Notes: generated by a model not told the origin, from the letters alone. A DNA stretch of 64,000 nucleotides from Flavobacterium sp. UBA2787 (GCA_002352205.1 DEHZ01000010.1:248245-312244); one strand, 5' to 3'; shown: positions 45,085-55,700, counted from the first letter of the stretch. Numbers and translations are program-made.

Positions 45085-46156
45085 ACTCAACTATTTTTTC
45101 AATGTAATCAGAATTCAAAAGTTGTAAAGCTCCCATATATCTTACTTTAAAAGATACCAAGTCGCCAACCGAATAGTGATTTTCAGAATTTGAAATATCA
45201 ACTACTAACATATCCGAACTTGCATCCACGATCGTGATATTTTCATCTTCAGTCTCCAAATATTGGGGTTGCATATCTAGCAAACCAATGTCTAAAATGG
45301 CTCGAAGTGATGTTCCGCCTAAATCTTCAATATTTGCAATTGAAAATGAATTTCCTGCTACATTTTCGCCTAATTCACCATCAGGAACATTTGGTTTTTG
45401 AGTGATTTCAATGATTTCGGCATATAATTTAAAAACATCGTTATGCATATTTTCAATGGTATCTCCGGTAAATAAATCTTTACCAAAAAATAGAGCTTCG
45501 CCTATTCTAAAATGATTCACGGCCATCGGTCTTGCATTCTTTAAAATCAAAGGAACCGCGACTGAAGTTCCGCCCGAAACCCAAGGAATAGAAACGTTGA
45601 ATTTGGCTTCAATCAATTGTTTGTATAAACTCAGCTGAATCAATTTGTCTTGCGTTGGCATTACACCACTTAAACAATTTAAATTCGTACCAATTCCGCG
45701 AACTTCGATGTTTGGCAATTGTAAAACTTCACCATAAAATTGAATTAATTCTTCGCCCATTACACCTTCACGCAAATCGCCCATTTCAATCATAATAATG
45801 ATTTTATGGATTTTATTTTGTCTAATCGCTTCTTCTGAAAGAAGTTTGATTGTGAAAATTTCGGTGTTAAAACTCACATCGGCAAATTCAACAATTCGTT
45901 TGATGCTCAACTTTGCCGGCGGTTTGATGTAAACAGTTTGAATAGCCGGATTAAGTTTTTTAACTTTTTTTAAATTACTGATTCTGGAGTCGTGAATTTC
46001 TGTTGCACCAAGAGCAATTAATTCTTTCAAGTAAATTACATTTCCGCATAATAATTTGGAAACAACACCCCATTCTATATTTCTGGATTTGAATAAATCG
46101 TCCAGAAAACTATAATTTTCTTGAAGTTTTGATCGATATAATTTGATAAATGCCAT
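45083..46156 (-). CDS. Ornithine/amino-acid racemase-like PLP enzyme
   Basis: A 357-residue fold-type III PLP enzyme of the alanine racemase superfamily, in the branch containing clostridial ornithine racemase. The catalytic Lys is K34 in GVVSKLLCGN; SGGTSVAVPL and HFRIGEALFFGKDLF bind the cofactor. It is clearly different from the classical Alr encoded just upstream, with which its start overlaps by 1 nt. Racemisation of Lys, Orn or a related amino acid is likely, but the substrate is not fixed by the sequence. Confidence 0.8.
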   Translation of the reverse strand: MAFIKLYRSKLQENYSFLDDLFKSRNIEWGVVSKLLCGNVIYLKELIALGATEIHDSRISNLKKVKKLNPAIQTVYIKPPAKLSIKRIVEFADVSFNTEIFTIKLLSEEAIRQNKIHKIIIMIEMGDLREGVMGEELIQFYGEVLQLPNIEVRGIGTNLNCLSGVMPTQDKLIQLSLYKQLIEAKFNVSIPWVSGGTSVAVPLILKNARPMAVNHFRIGEALFFGKDLFTGDTIENMHNDVFKLYAEIIEITQKPNVPDGELGENVAGNSFSIANIEDLGGTSLRAILDIGLLDMQPQYLETEDENITIVDASSDMLVVDISNSENHYSVGDLVSFKVRYMGALQLLNSDYIEKIVE

Positions 46157-47307
46157 TAGATTAAAATTTTTCTGGGAATTGATTTTGAAATTCTCGTGAG
46201 TAATTCATAATTTAATTGATTACTGTTTTCGCTAAACGAAGCTACCGAAACATCAATTTTTTCTTGGCTTCCGATGAGAATTACTTCATCGCCAATTTGA
46301 ATGGAAGGAATATCCGAAACATCCACGAGCATCATATTCATATTGACCGTTCCCACCACCATACATCGATGCTGATTGATGATCACTCGACCTTTGTTGC
46401 TCAGCGAACGACTGTAACCGTGAGCATAACCAATTGGAATAGTTGCAATTTTCATTTTTTCTTTCGCCATAAAACTCGTTCCGTAACCAATGAATTCACA
46501 CGCATCAATTTTTTTGATACTCATCACCTGACTTTTCCAAGAGATTACTCTTTTTAAAGGATCAATTTTCTTTTTTTTGGAGGAAATATAACTGGCAAAA
46601 ACTTCAGGACTTGGCCATAATCCATATTGCATAATTCCGATGCGAACCATATCCATTCTGGTTTCAGGAAACATAATTGAAGCGGCTGAACAAGCGGAAT
46701 GTTTTATTTTCGGGATTAAATTTTTCACACAGAAATAAGCATATATTTTTTCAAATCGCTCAATTTGTTGTTTGACTCTAAAGTAATTTGACATACTTTC
46801 TGCTCCGGCAAAATGAGTGCATAATCCTTTAAATTCGATATGATTTTCTTCTTTTTTTAGTAAAGAAATTAAACTGTTTAATTCATTTTGAACAAAACCG
46901 GTTCGATTCATACCGGTCTCCACTTCAATGTGAACGATGGCTTTTTTGTTTAACTTTTTACTGATTTTAATAGCTAATTCTATCCTTTTTTTATCAAATA
47001 CAAAAAATTCAATGTCATTTTGAATAACCCATTCCATTAGTTCATCCGAAACAAATCCCATAATCAAAATGGTAACTTTTTTAGGAAGTTGTTTTTTGAC
47101 GAGTTGAGCTTCGGCAACATCAAAAACAGAAAAATGTGAAACACCAGATTTGTGAGCCATTGTGACAAATTCTTCAATGCCGTGACCATACGCATTTCCT
47201 TTTACAACAGAAGAAAGAATGACGTTTTTGCCATACATTTTCTTTAGAAAAAGTAAGTTATTTTGATATGAATCGGGATTAAGTTCGATAACCGAATTAG
47301 TGTGCAT
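46156..47307 (-). CDS. alr: Alanine racemase
   Basis: A 383-residue PLP racemase. The catalytic Lys lies in SSVVKGNAYGHG near residue 38, the second catalytic base is the Tyr in ECEFIGYGTSF, and RPGIM-type RIGIMQYGLWPS is present. Alr makes D-alanine for peptidoglycan, and this is the only typical Alr in the window. It overlaps the upstream amidohydrolase gene by 11 bp and the downstream racemase by 1 nt, so it is embedded in a tight four-gene operon. Confidence 0.9.
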   Translation of the reverse strand: MHTNSVIELNPDSYQNNLLFLKKMYGKNVILSSVVKGNAYGHGIEEFVTMAHKSGVSHFSVFDVAEAQLVKKQLPKKVTILIMGFVSDELMEWVIQNDIEFFVFDKKRIELAIKISKKLNKKAIVHIEVETGMNRTGFVQNELNSLISLLKKEENHIEFKGLCTHFAGAESMSNYFRVKQQIERFEKIYAYFCVKNLIPKIKHSACSAASIMFPETRMDMVRIGIMQYGLWPSPEVFASYISSKKKKIDPLKRVISWKSQVMSIKKIDACEFIGYGTSFMAKEKMKIATIPIGYAHGYSRSLSNKGRVIINQHRCMVVGTVNMNMMLVDVSDIPSIQIGDEVILIGSQEKIDVSVASFSENSNQLNYELLTRISKSIPRKILI

Positions 47308-48451
47308 TATTGATTTCTTTACTGATTTGATGAAATAATTTTACGCCGGTTGAGATAATTTCATCCGGAAAATCATAATCCGAATGATGCAAAGCCGGAA
47401 TTTCTTTTCCAGCTCCAAGTCCAAACATTGCTCCATTGGAAAGTTGTGTGAACAATCCAAAATCTTCGCCCCAACTAAAAGGAGTATCTTTTTCAAGTAC
47501 ATTTAATCCTAAAATCTTTGAAGCATTTTTGATGAAATTGTTCGCATCAGCATTGTTTTCATTGGCTTGGAAAGATTCCGTCCATTTAATTTTATATTCT
47601 AATTGATGATTTTTTGCAATTTCTTTGGTCAAGTTTTCCAATTCGTTTGAAAGTTTTTCCATTTCTTTATTGGTTTGACAACGGATGGTGAAATGAGCTT
47701 CACCTTTCCCGGCTGAAACACCATACGCTTTTTCACCTAACGAAATGTAAATAGGAGTAAGGATAGAAAAGTTAGGTTTCGTTTTATCTACTTGATTTTT
47801 TTCATCAAATTTTTGAATGATTGATGCAATTGCTAACGCCGGATTAATACCATTTTCAGGTTCGGCAGCGTGAGCAATTTTACCTTTCAATCGAATAATC
47901 ATACTTTTCACAGCACACGAAAAAGTACCGTCTTTCACAACAATTTGATTTTTATCAAATCCGGGCAAGTTGTGCAAAGCAAAAACATAATCGGGTTTGT
48001 AGTTTTTATAATTGTCATCATTGGCTACTTTTTCTGCACCGGAACCATTTTCTTCGGCAGGTTGAAACAATAAAATTACGTTTCCTTTTTCCGGACGTTG
48101 ATGATGTAATTCGCTCGCCAATCCGCACAAAATAGCCATATGACCATCGTGTCCGCATTTGTGCGAAATAGTATTTTTTACAGATTTATGTTCAAATGAA
48201 TTTGTTTCTTTAATGGGTAAAGCATCCAATTCACATCTAAATAAAATGGATTTTCCTTCATCAGCACCTTTGTAAACGGCAATAATTCCGGTTCCGCCAA
48301 TATTTGTTTGCATTTCATCGGGTGGATATTGTCCTAAAAATGAAACAATTCTTTTTGCAGTTTCTATCTCTTTTCCTGATAATTCAGGATTTTTATGTAG
48401 TTCTTTTCGAAAACGAATAAGCGATTCCAGTCGTTGGTTTAAATTTTCCAT
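47297..48451 (-). CDS. M20-family amidohydrolase
   Basis: A 384-residue zinc aminoacylase or carboxypeptidase relative, like IAA-amino-acid and hippurate hydrolases. RCELDALPI, HKCGHDGHMAILCGLA, PAEENGSGAEK and ALHNLPGF are the metal-binding segments; ALHHSDYDFPDE carries the last ligand. Members cleave N-acyl amino acids. There is no signal peptide. It overlaps alr and lies 5 bp after an acetyltransferase gene, so it may release an amino acid that the racemases then invert (inference). Confidence 0.88.
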   Translation of the reverse strand: MENLNQRLESLIRFRKELHKNPELSGKEIETAKRIVSFLGQYPPDEMQTNIGGTGIIAVYKGADEGKSILFRCELDALPIKETNSFEHKSVKNTISHKCGHDGHMAILCGLASELHHQRPEKGNVILLFQPAEENGSGAEKVANDDNYKNYKPDYVFALHNLPGFDKNQIVVKDGTFSCAVKSMIIRLKGKIAHAAEPENGINPALAIASIIQKFDEKNQVDKTKPNFSILTPIYISLGEKAYGVSAGKGEAHFTIRCQTNKEMEKLSNELENLTKEIAKNHQLEYKIKWTESFQANENNADANNFIKNASKILGLNVLEKDTPFSWGEDFGLFTQLSNGAMFGLGAGKEIPALHHSDYDFPDEIISTGVKLFHQISKEINNAH

Positions 48452-48456
48452 AACGA

Positions 48457-48891
48457 TTATTTGGTTAACCTCATTTCTAAATATTTGTTGGTAAAACCCA
48501 ACTTTTTATACAAATGAAAAGCCGGATTATCGGGTTCAACGTGCAGTGCAATGGATCCTGTTGCGGAATCAATAGCTTTTTGCATTAGATTTTTTCCGTA
48601 TCCTTTTCCGCGTTGCGAATTATCAACAGCGATATAAACCAAAATGTTTTCAGGAATATAATCTTTCATGCCGGTATTGTTCAAAATAACGACGCCAACA
48701 ATTTTATTTTCATTCAAACCAACAACGATGGTGCCGCCTTTGGACGGATTCATCACATAATCGATGCATTTCAAAATATCTTCCGTTTTATCGCCATATT
48801 GTTCCAAATGAGTGAATAAAAATTCAGCAATAACTTTTGGAGAATAAGTTGGATGATTTCCTGTTTGAGCGGTAATGAGTTTAAATTCCAT
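48457..48891 (-). CDS. GNAT-family N-acetyltransferase
   Basis: A 144-residue acetyl-CoA-dependent transferase. The acetyl-CoA-binding motif is NSQRGKGYGKNLMQKAID, and the end (NPAFHLYKKLGFTNKYLEMRL) is typical of GNAT proteins. The substrate is unknown. It is the first gene of the minus-strand operon with the amidohydrolase and the two racemases. Confidence 0.82.
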   Translation of the reverse strand: MEFKLITAQTGNHPTYSPKVIAEFLFTHLEQYGDKTEDILKCIDYVMNPSKGGTIVVGLNENKIVGVVILNNTGMKDYIPENILVYIAVDNSQRGKGYGKNLMQKAIDSATGSIALHVEPDNPAFHLYKKLGFTNKYLEMRLTK

Positions 48892-49189
48892 AATTCATTT
48901 CTATTAAAAATTCAAAGACAAATTGCCTTTATATTTTTTTTAAATTTGATTATTTATGCCGTAATTGGGATTTTCCCAAGGCAGTTGAACAGATAAAACT
49001 GTTACTTGATTTTAAGAAGATTTCCTTTGTTGGAAATCAAAAATTTGGATTAGTAGAATGAATGAAAATACCAATGAGTTAATCCAAACAAATCAATTTG
49101 ACGGTTGCAAAGGTACGAAATAAAAAATAAAAGCCTTTTGCGAAAGATGGCAGAAGGCTTTTAAAACTAACTTTAACTAACTCACTAAC
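48892..49189. other. 298-bp intergenic stretch upstream of the GNAT operon
   Basis: Between the minus-strand GNAT gene and the minus-strand kinase gene. It contains the kinase terminator (49129-49162) and a 9-bp inverted repeat, TTTGGATTA (49044-49052) and TAATCCAAA (49080-49088), which might be a regulatory site. No ORF is seen. Confidence 0.4.
49129..49162 (-). terminator. Terminator after the GAF histidine kinase gene
   Basis: A 9-bp stem (AAAAGCCTT / AAGGCTTTT) with a 16-nt loop, followed by T-rich sequence on the minus strand, 28 nt after the stop. Confidence 0.7.
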
Positions 49190-50395
49190 TTATTTTTTGA
49201 AATATAATTTAAAGGTTGAACCTCTTCCAATTTCTGATTCTAATTCAATTCGACCGTCTAATTTGTGAACCATTTTCTGAACGGTAGATAATCCAATTCC
49301 GGTTCCAATATTGTCAAATCTGTCTTTTTTGCCTAAGGTTGTAAAGAATGAAAATACTTTTTCAAAATCAGATTCAGCAATTCCGATACCATTATCTTTT
49401 ATTGAAAGTAAAATTTCAGATTTTAATTCGGTTAACTCAATTTCAATTTTGACCTTTTCTTTATCATTATATTTAATACTGTTGCTGATTAAATTTGAAA
49501 TAATTTGTTCCATCGCCATTTTATTCGAATAAAATTCAATTGAATAATACGAAGGCAAAGTAATTTCATATTCATTTTTAGAATCAAGCATCAAAATTAT
49601 TTTATTAAATAAGGAATTCCAATCGATAGCTTCTTTTTCAGTTGTTTTGATTGTATCACTTTTGTAGTAAATCAAAATAGCATCTACAAAATTTTTCAGT
49701 TCCAAAGATGATTTTGAAATGTATTCTAAATATTCATTTCCGGCTTCGTCTATCACATTTCCGTATTCATCTTGAAATAAATGAGTTAACGAAATAATAT
49801 TATTCAACGGCGATTTAATATCATGCGAAACTACACGAGCAAATTGTTCCAGTTCATTATATTTTGATAGTAAACTAGCATTATTTTCTTCTAACAAAGA
49901 ATTCTTCTTTCGCAGTTCCAAAAGTTTAATAACTTGATGAGCTAACTTTTGAAGAGCATTCAATTGAAAATCACTCAATCTTTTGGGCTCAAGGTCGTAC
50001 ACACATAGACTTCCCAATGTATGGCCATCGGGATCAATTAGAAGCACACCTGCATAAAAGGCAATATTTGGTTCGCCAATCACATGCGGATTTGTTTGAA
50101 AATAAGGATGAATTTTCATATTTTCAACCTCAATTTCTTTCATATTGTTCATCATTAAATAGGAACAAAATGAATTCTCTATCGGAACTTCGGTATAATC
50201 AAATCCGACTTTGGATTTAAACCATTGTCTATCTTTGTCCATCAACGTGATAGATGAAATGGGAACTTGACATATCTGCGAAGCTAATTCTGCTATATCA
50301 TCAAAATCTTTTTCCGGCTTTGTATCTAATATATTGTAACTTTTCAAGGCGGCTAATCGCTCATTTTCTTGATTTATTTGGGTTAAATCATTCAT
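49190..50395 (-). CDS. GAF-domain sensor histidine kinase
   Basis: A 401-residue cytoplasmic kinase with no membrane helix. An N-terminal GAF domain (FDDIAELASQICQVPISSI ... LGSLCVYDLEP) is joined by a coiled coil to the HisKA region, with His in FARVVSHDIKSPLNN. The ATPase domain follows (N box QIISNLISNSIKYN, G1 KDNGIGIA, G2 GTGIGLSTV). It has no response regulator next to it, so the partner is elsewhere. GAF domains with this sequence style bind small molecules or sense redox state. Confidence 0.88.
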   Translation of the reverse strand: MNDLTQINQENERLAALKSYNILDTKPEKDFDDIAELASQICQVPISSITLMDKDRQWFKSKVGFDYTEVPIENSFCSYLMMNNMKEIEVENMKIHPYFQTNPHVIGEPNIAFYAGVLLIDPDGHTLGSLCVYDLEPKRLSDFQLNALQKLAHQVIKLLELRKKNSLLEENNASLLSKYNELEQFARVVSHDIKSPLNNIISLTHLFQDEYGNVIDEAGNEYLEYISKSSLELKNFVDAILIYYKSDTIKTTEKEAIDWNSLFNKIILMLDSKNEYEITLPSYYSIEFYSNKMAMEQIISNLISNSIKYNDKEKVKIEIELTELKSEILLSIKDNGIGIAESDFEKVFSFFTTLGKKDRFDNIGTGIGLSTVQKMVHKLDGRIELESEIGRGSTFKLYFKK

Positions 50396-50464
50396 GAATT
50401 CGTATTTTAGTGTTTATTGGTATATAATTTACGTTAAAATACGACTATTGGATTTATAAAAATT

Positions 50465-51193
50465 TTATTTAACTGTTTTTTTTGATAAATTAAAATTATG
50501 AAAAATAAGTAGTTGAATATTATGATTCATTCTGAACGAATAATCAGTGTTTGATTCAATTAATTGATTCATATAGGCCAACTGAAAAGTCATAGTTTTG
50601 GTTTGATAACCAATTCCAAGAGAAATTCTATTTTGATCTAATCGAAAATCATTTTTTATTTCGTGACCGGCATTAAATAATATTTCATCCGAAGCCATTA
50701 CAAAAAACTGATTTTTTTGTTGATTTTTAAAATAATATCGTGTTTGAAAAAGGTAGCGAAATCGGTAATTAAAATTGAATTCATTTTGGAGAAAATCATC
50801 AGTGATTACACCTCTAAATCTAGCTTCATATCGAACTCGATGAAAAAATCGAAAACTTTCTTTTTGATGACTAAAAGTAGTTTGTCCCCAAACCCGATGT
50901 TCCGGTCTAAAGGTCTTATTTTGATTTGTGGGATAAAACCAAGCGTGAGCATAACCAACGGTTGAAGTTGTTTTTAGCGAATTTGAAAAATGATAAGTCA
51001 ATCCGGTTCTCGCAATCACAAAACTTTCCGGAACCCAATGAAAATCATTCCAGATTGAAAAAGAATTAGAAATTTTCGATTGCGTAATGTATCCTACCCA
51101 AATTTGTCTCTTTTCATCTGTAATTTGTTGAGAATTAGATAAATTTGAAAAAAAAGAAAGAAGGAGTAAAGCAGAAATTTTCAAAAAATTCAT
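50465..51193 (-). CDS. DUF2490-like outer membrane protein
   Basis: A 242-residue protein with an N-terminal signal peptide (ALLLLSFFSNLSNSQQ). The rest is amphipathic beta strands rich in Phe, Tyr and Trp (FHWVPESFVIARTGLTYHFS, RVRYEARFRGVI, FNYRFRYLFQTRYYF), as in DUF2490 proteins, which are thought to be beta-barrels. No function is known to me. It is divergent from comM, with a 57-bp gap to the next gene start region. Confidence 0.72.
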   Translation of the reverse strand: MNFLKISALLLLSFFSNLSNSQQITDEKRQIWVGYITQSKISNSFSIWNDFHWVPESFVIARTGLTYHFSNSLKTTSTVGYAHAWFYPTNQNKTFRPEHRVWGQTTFSHQKESFRFFHRVRYEARFRGVITDDFLQNEFNFNYRFRYLFQTRYYFKNQQKNQFFVMASDEILFNAGHEIKNDFRLDQNRISLGIGYQTKTMTFQLAYMNQLIESNTDYSFRMNHNIQLLIFHNFNLSKKTVK

Positions 51194-51274
51194 AACGGCA
51201 GAATAATTTTCATCAAAATTACTTCATTTTTGAGAATGAATTTGTGATATTTGTCATACATAAATTTATACGCC

Positions 51275-52126
51275 ATGTTAGTTAAAGTATTCGGAAGTGC
51301 CGTTTTCGGTGTAGAAGCCACCACAATTACAGTAGAAGTAAACATTGATAAAGGAGTGGGCTACCACTTGGTCGGATTGCCCGACAATGCCATCAAAGAA
51401 AGCAGTTACCGCATTGCTGCCGCTTTAAAAAACAATGGGTATTCTTTACCTGTTAAAAAAATCACAATCAACATGGCTCCGGCCGATTTGCGAAAAGAAG
51501 GTTCAGCGTATGATTTGACTTTGGCTGTTGGAATTCTTGTAGCAACAAGCCAAATTAAGGCAGAAGAATTAAGTCAGTATGTTATTATGGGCGAACTTTC
51601 GCTTGATGGAGGTTTGCAACCCATAAAAGGAGCTCTGTCGATCGCGATTAAAGCGAAAGAAGAAGGTTTTAAAGGATTTATTCTTCCTATTCAAAATGTA
51701 AAAGAAGCTGCGATAGTAGAAGGTTTGGATGTGTATGGTGTTGAAAATGTACTTCAAGTCATTGATTTTTTTGAAGGAAGAGGCGATTTGCAACCCACTT
51801 TAATTGATACTCAAACCGAATTTTCTCGAACATTAGAATTTCCTGAATTTGATTTTTCGGATGTAAAAGGTCAGGAGGGAATCAAACGTTGTATGGAAAT
51901 TGCTGCTGCGGGAGGTCACAATATCATTTTAATTGGTCCACCAGGTTCAGGAAAAACGATGTTAGCCAAGCGAATGCCTAGCATTTTGCCACCAATGACA
52001 ATGAAAGAAGCGTTGGAAACCACCAAAATTCACTCCGTAGCCGGAAAAATTAAAGATGCGGGATTGATGAGTCAACGACCTTTTAGAAGTCCGCATCATA
52101 CGGCTTCGAGTGTTGGTCTCGTGTAA
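51275..52126 (+). pseudogene. comM: comM/yifB, N-terminal half, disrupted by a mobile element
   Basis: A 283-residue fragment of the AAA+ helicase-like ComM/YifB protein, which drives branch migration during natural transformation; complete proteins are about 500 residues. The N-terminal Lon-like domain (VEVNIDKGVGYHLVGLPDNAIKES) and Walker A (GPPGSGKT) are intact. The reading frame fits the family to RPFRSPHHTASSVGLV, where a run of glycines should follow, and then meets a TAA from foreign DNA. The missing half, with Walker B and the zinc-finger part, is not in the window. Confidence 0.9.
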
Positions 52127-52200
52127 TGGTAGGTGTTCTATACCTATACCTACCATTGTAAGAGTGTAACATCAGTTATCTTCTTGTAATGAGAGGTGTA
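52122..52200. mobile_element. Left end of the mobile element, with direct and inverted repeats
   Basis: The junction with comM is at about 52121-52124. The motif TGTAATGGTAGGTGTT (52122-52137) recurs as TGTAATGAGAGGTGTA at 52185-52200 (13 of 16 identical). A 10-bp inverted repeat AATGGTAGGT / ACCTACCATT (52125-52134, 52148-52157) lies between them, and GTGTAA occurs three times. Arrangements like this are usual for recombinase or transposase binding at element ends; the enzyme itself is not in the window. Confidence 0.6.
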
Positions 52201-52251
52201 AAGGTAAAGAAAAATAATAATTGATAACAAATAATAATTGAAAATTTATTG

Positions 52252-52290
52252 ATTACCCTTAGGTTATAATATACTGTATTATAGGGTAAT
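52252..52290. promoter_or_regulatory. Imperfect hairpin in the element left leader
   Basis: ATTACCC (52252-52258) pairs with GGGTAAT (52284-52290), and TATAATA (52265-52271) pairs with TATTATA (52277-52283) around a TACTG loop, with a 6-nt bulge on one side. It lies about 65 nt before the first element gene. It could be an operator or an RNA structure. Confidence 0.4.
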
Positions 52291-52355
52291 AAAAAAATTT
52301 TATTTTACTTTTTTACTTGATAGCTTTGTATTCAAATAACCTTAAATTTATTCCT

Positions 52356-52685
52356 ATGGGACAAGCCAAAAAAAGAATGTTAGAACTAGAATCTGAAAAT
52401 GATTTGGAAGATTTTCTTTCACAAATCTTAGATTCAAATATTATTCTGCACCCCGCTGTAAGTGGAATTGCACGTCAAGTACTTGATAAGGGTGTTGAAT
52501 CAATGTCTGAAAGACAAAAAAATGTCATTGATAATTTTGTAAATAATTTTAAAAATGACCATAGTTGTAATGGATGTGTAGATGGTAATATTGGTTCACT
52601 AACTGATTACATTTATATTTTTGATAATTCTGATAATCTTTGTCCCACTTGTCAAAATTCGTGGGATAAATTAATGAAAGAATAA
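52356..52685 (+). CDS. Small zinc-ribbon-like protein
   Basis: A 109-residue protein starting MGQAKKRMLELESE. The C-terminal third has CNGC (SCNGCVDGN) and CPTC (NLCPTCQNSW), enough for one zinc site. The middle (HPAVSGIARQVLDKGVESMSERQKNVIDNFV) is helical. The ATG at 52356 is better than an ATG-like upstream codon, which would add hydrophobic residues and lie in the AT-rich leader. It is the first element gene and precedes the restriction-modification gene; I do not recognise its role. Confidence 0.6.
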   Translation: MGQAKKRMLELESENDLEDFLSQILDSNIILHPAVSGIARQVLDKGVESMSERQKNVIDNFVNNFKNDHSCNGCVDGNIGSLTDYIYIFDNSDNLCPTCQNSWDKLMKE

Positions 52686-52793
52686 TTATTTGAATTACTA
52701 ATTTTTATTAATGGCTACTTTAGTAGCCATTTTTTTATGTTCAAAATTCAATATCTTCTTTTTATTCTTATTTTAGCAATTCATTTATAAAGT

Positions 52794-55700
52794 ATGGCTA
52801 CAAATATCAACGAATCACATAAAAAAGTTCTTGAATTAATAAGGGATTTTGAAGAAAATGAAAATTATTATTTATCATCAAAATATCAAGAATCAGAAGT
52901 AAGAACTGGGTTCATTGATAAATTTTGGGATGCTTTGGGTTGGGATGTTTACCATAATGTTCAAAAGAACCCATTCAAACAAGAAGTTAAGATTGAAAAA
53001 CCCCAAAGACAAGATGGGGGTTTAGGTCAAAAACGTGCTGATTATGCTTTTTTCTTAGCACCCGATTACAAACAAGTTAAATTCTTTGTTGAAGCCAAAA
53101 AACCTTCAAGGGCTTTAAAACAAAACAAAGATGATTATTTTCAAACCGCAAAATATGGTTGGAATGCTGGTACTGGAGTTTCAGTATTAACTGATTTTCA
53201 AGAATTCGTTATAATTGATTGTCGTAATATTCCAGACTTTGATACGATTTTAAAAAATCAAATTGAATATTTTCATTATCAAGAATTAAAAGATATTGAT
53301 GTTTTTGAAAAAATTTATTGGTTGTTTTCACGTGAAGCGGTTGATGCTGGCAATCTTGCAACGTATATTGAAGATTTACCAAAACCAAAAGGTTCTGATA
53401 AACAATTAAAACTTTTTGGTGGTCGTTATCTAACTATTGATGTTAGTTTTTTGAATTACATTGATTCTGTTAGATTCAAAATTGCACAAGCTTTATATAA
53501 TAACAATAATAAACTCGATAAATATCAATTAACTGAAGCAACACAGAAAGTTGTGGATAGAGTAGTATTTATGCGGTTTCTCGAAGATAAAGCTATTGAA
53601 CCCGAAAACATACTTCACAATATTGGTATTCACAACCACCCTTGGCAAAAATTCATAACGGAATCAAAAAGATTGGATGCCAAATACAACGGAATTGTAT
53701 TTAAACCAAGTTTCATTGATAATGATTCTTTTTTGGGTGCTGATGAAGGGATATTTAGGGATATTTGTTTAGAACTTGACCACACCAATACACCATACGA
53801 TTTTAATTACATCCCAATTCACATCTTGGGTAATATTTATGAAAGATTCTTAGGTAAAATTATTGAAATTGATAGTGGGGTTTGTAAAATTGTCGATAAA
53901 CCAGAAGTTAGAAAAGCTGGAGGGGTTTTCTACACCCCTAAATATGTAGTTGATTATATTGTAAAAGATACTGTTGGTAAGCATATTGAAAATAAGAAGC
54001 CAAAAGAAATTGCAAAATTATCATTTGCTGATATTGCGTGTGGGTCAGGGTCATTCCTGATTGGTGTATTTGATTATTTACTTGATTACCATTTGAATTA
54101 CTATAATTTGAATATTAATGAAGCTAAAAAAGATGGGTGCAAATATGATAATGAAAGTGGTAAATGGATATTGACCATCAACCAAAAGCAAGATATTTTA
54201 TTAAATAACATCTATGGTGTTGACATTGATTTACAAGCTACAGAAGTAACACAATTATCTTTGTTTTTAAAGATGTTAGAAGATGAAACCACTAGCACCG
54301 CTAATGATATGCAAGTTTTATTTTCAACAAAGATTTTACCAGATTTGACCACCAATATAAAGTGTGGTAATTCATTGATTGGCTTTGAAATAATGGATTA
54401 TGTAATGGATTTTGGAACAGAAGAAAGAAGGAAATACAATCCATTTGATTATAAAACAGCTTTTCCCAGAGTGTTCAACAGCAAAAGTGAAGGTTTTACT
54501 GTAATCGTTGGAAACCCACCTTATGTTAAAGAAAAAACTAGCAAAGAAATATTTGATTCAGTTCGACTTGGCAAATTGGAGAAATACTTTCAAGGTAAAA
54601 TGGATTTATGGTATTTCTTTACTTGCTATGGTTTAGATTTACTAAAACCAAAAGGTGTACTTGGTTTTATCATTCCAAATAATTGGGTCAGTAATGCTGG
54701 TGCAAGTAAAATGAGAAAAAAAGTAATTGAAGATTCAAAATTAATTAAACTGATAGATTTTGGTTCTTATATGGTTTTTGAAGATGCTTCAATTCAAACA
54801 ATGATTATGATTATTGAAAAGGATAGTAAAACAGATAACTACAGCTTCAAAAATCAAACTTTTAACGTTGGAAAAGTTAAGGAAGAAGTTATTCAAAAGG
54901 AATTACTTGAAGGTTCAAATAATATATCAATCACCATCAATCCAATTGTTAAAAGGAAACAATTAAAAAATAAGTTTCTAAAATTTGACAATGAAAATGA
55001 TAAGCTAATACTTGATAATATTTTGAAATCAGCAAATTTTAAACTTGACCCCAGCAAAGAAGTTGCACAGGGTATTGTAACACCACAAGATAGTTTAAAT
55101 GAAAAAAATGCAAACATATTAGGACAAGGTTTCAAAAAATATGATGGAATTTTTCTTTTATCAAATGATGAACTGAAAACAAAAGGGTTTACTGATGATG
55201 AAATGAAACTTATTAAACCTCTTTATACTTCAAGTGAACTAGGTAAATATTGTTCAATTAAAAAAAACAAATTGAATGTTATTTATACTGATTCATCATT
55301 TAAAAACATAAGTAAAATTGAATCCTATCCAAACATTAAAAATCATTTAGATAAATTCAAATCAATAATTACTTCTGATAATAAACCTTACGGTTTGCAC
55401 CGTGCCAGAAATGAAAAATTCTTTACAGAAGAAAAGATTTTATCATTAAGAAAATGTGTTGAACCAACTTTTACCTATTCTAATGAAGAAAATTATGTTC
55501 TACAATCATACAACATAATTAAATCAAAAAGAATAAATTTAAAGTATTTGACTGGAATCCTTAATTCTAAACTGATTAAGTTCTGGTTATTAAAAAAAGG
55601 TAAGATGCAAGGTGATATTTTTCAAGTTGATAAAGCTCCTATTTTGCAAATCCCAATCCATAAGACAAAGGATAAGGAAATCGAAAATCAAATGATTTCA

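Noticed and set aside
51275-52126. comM truncated only by a sequencing frameshift
   Set aside because: After the stop there is no continuation of comM in any frame; phage-type genes follow for 12 kb.
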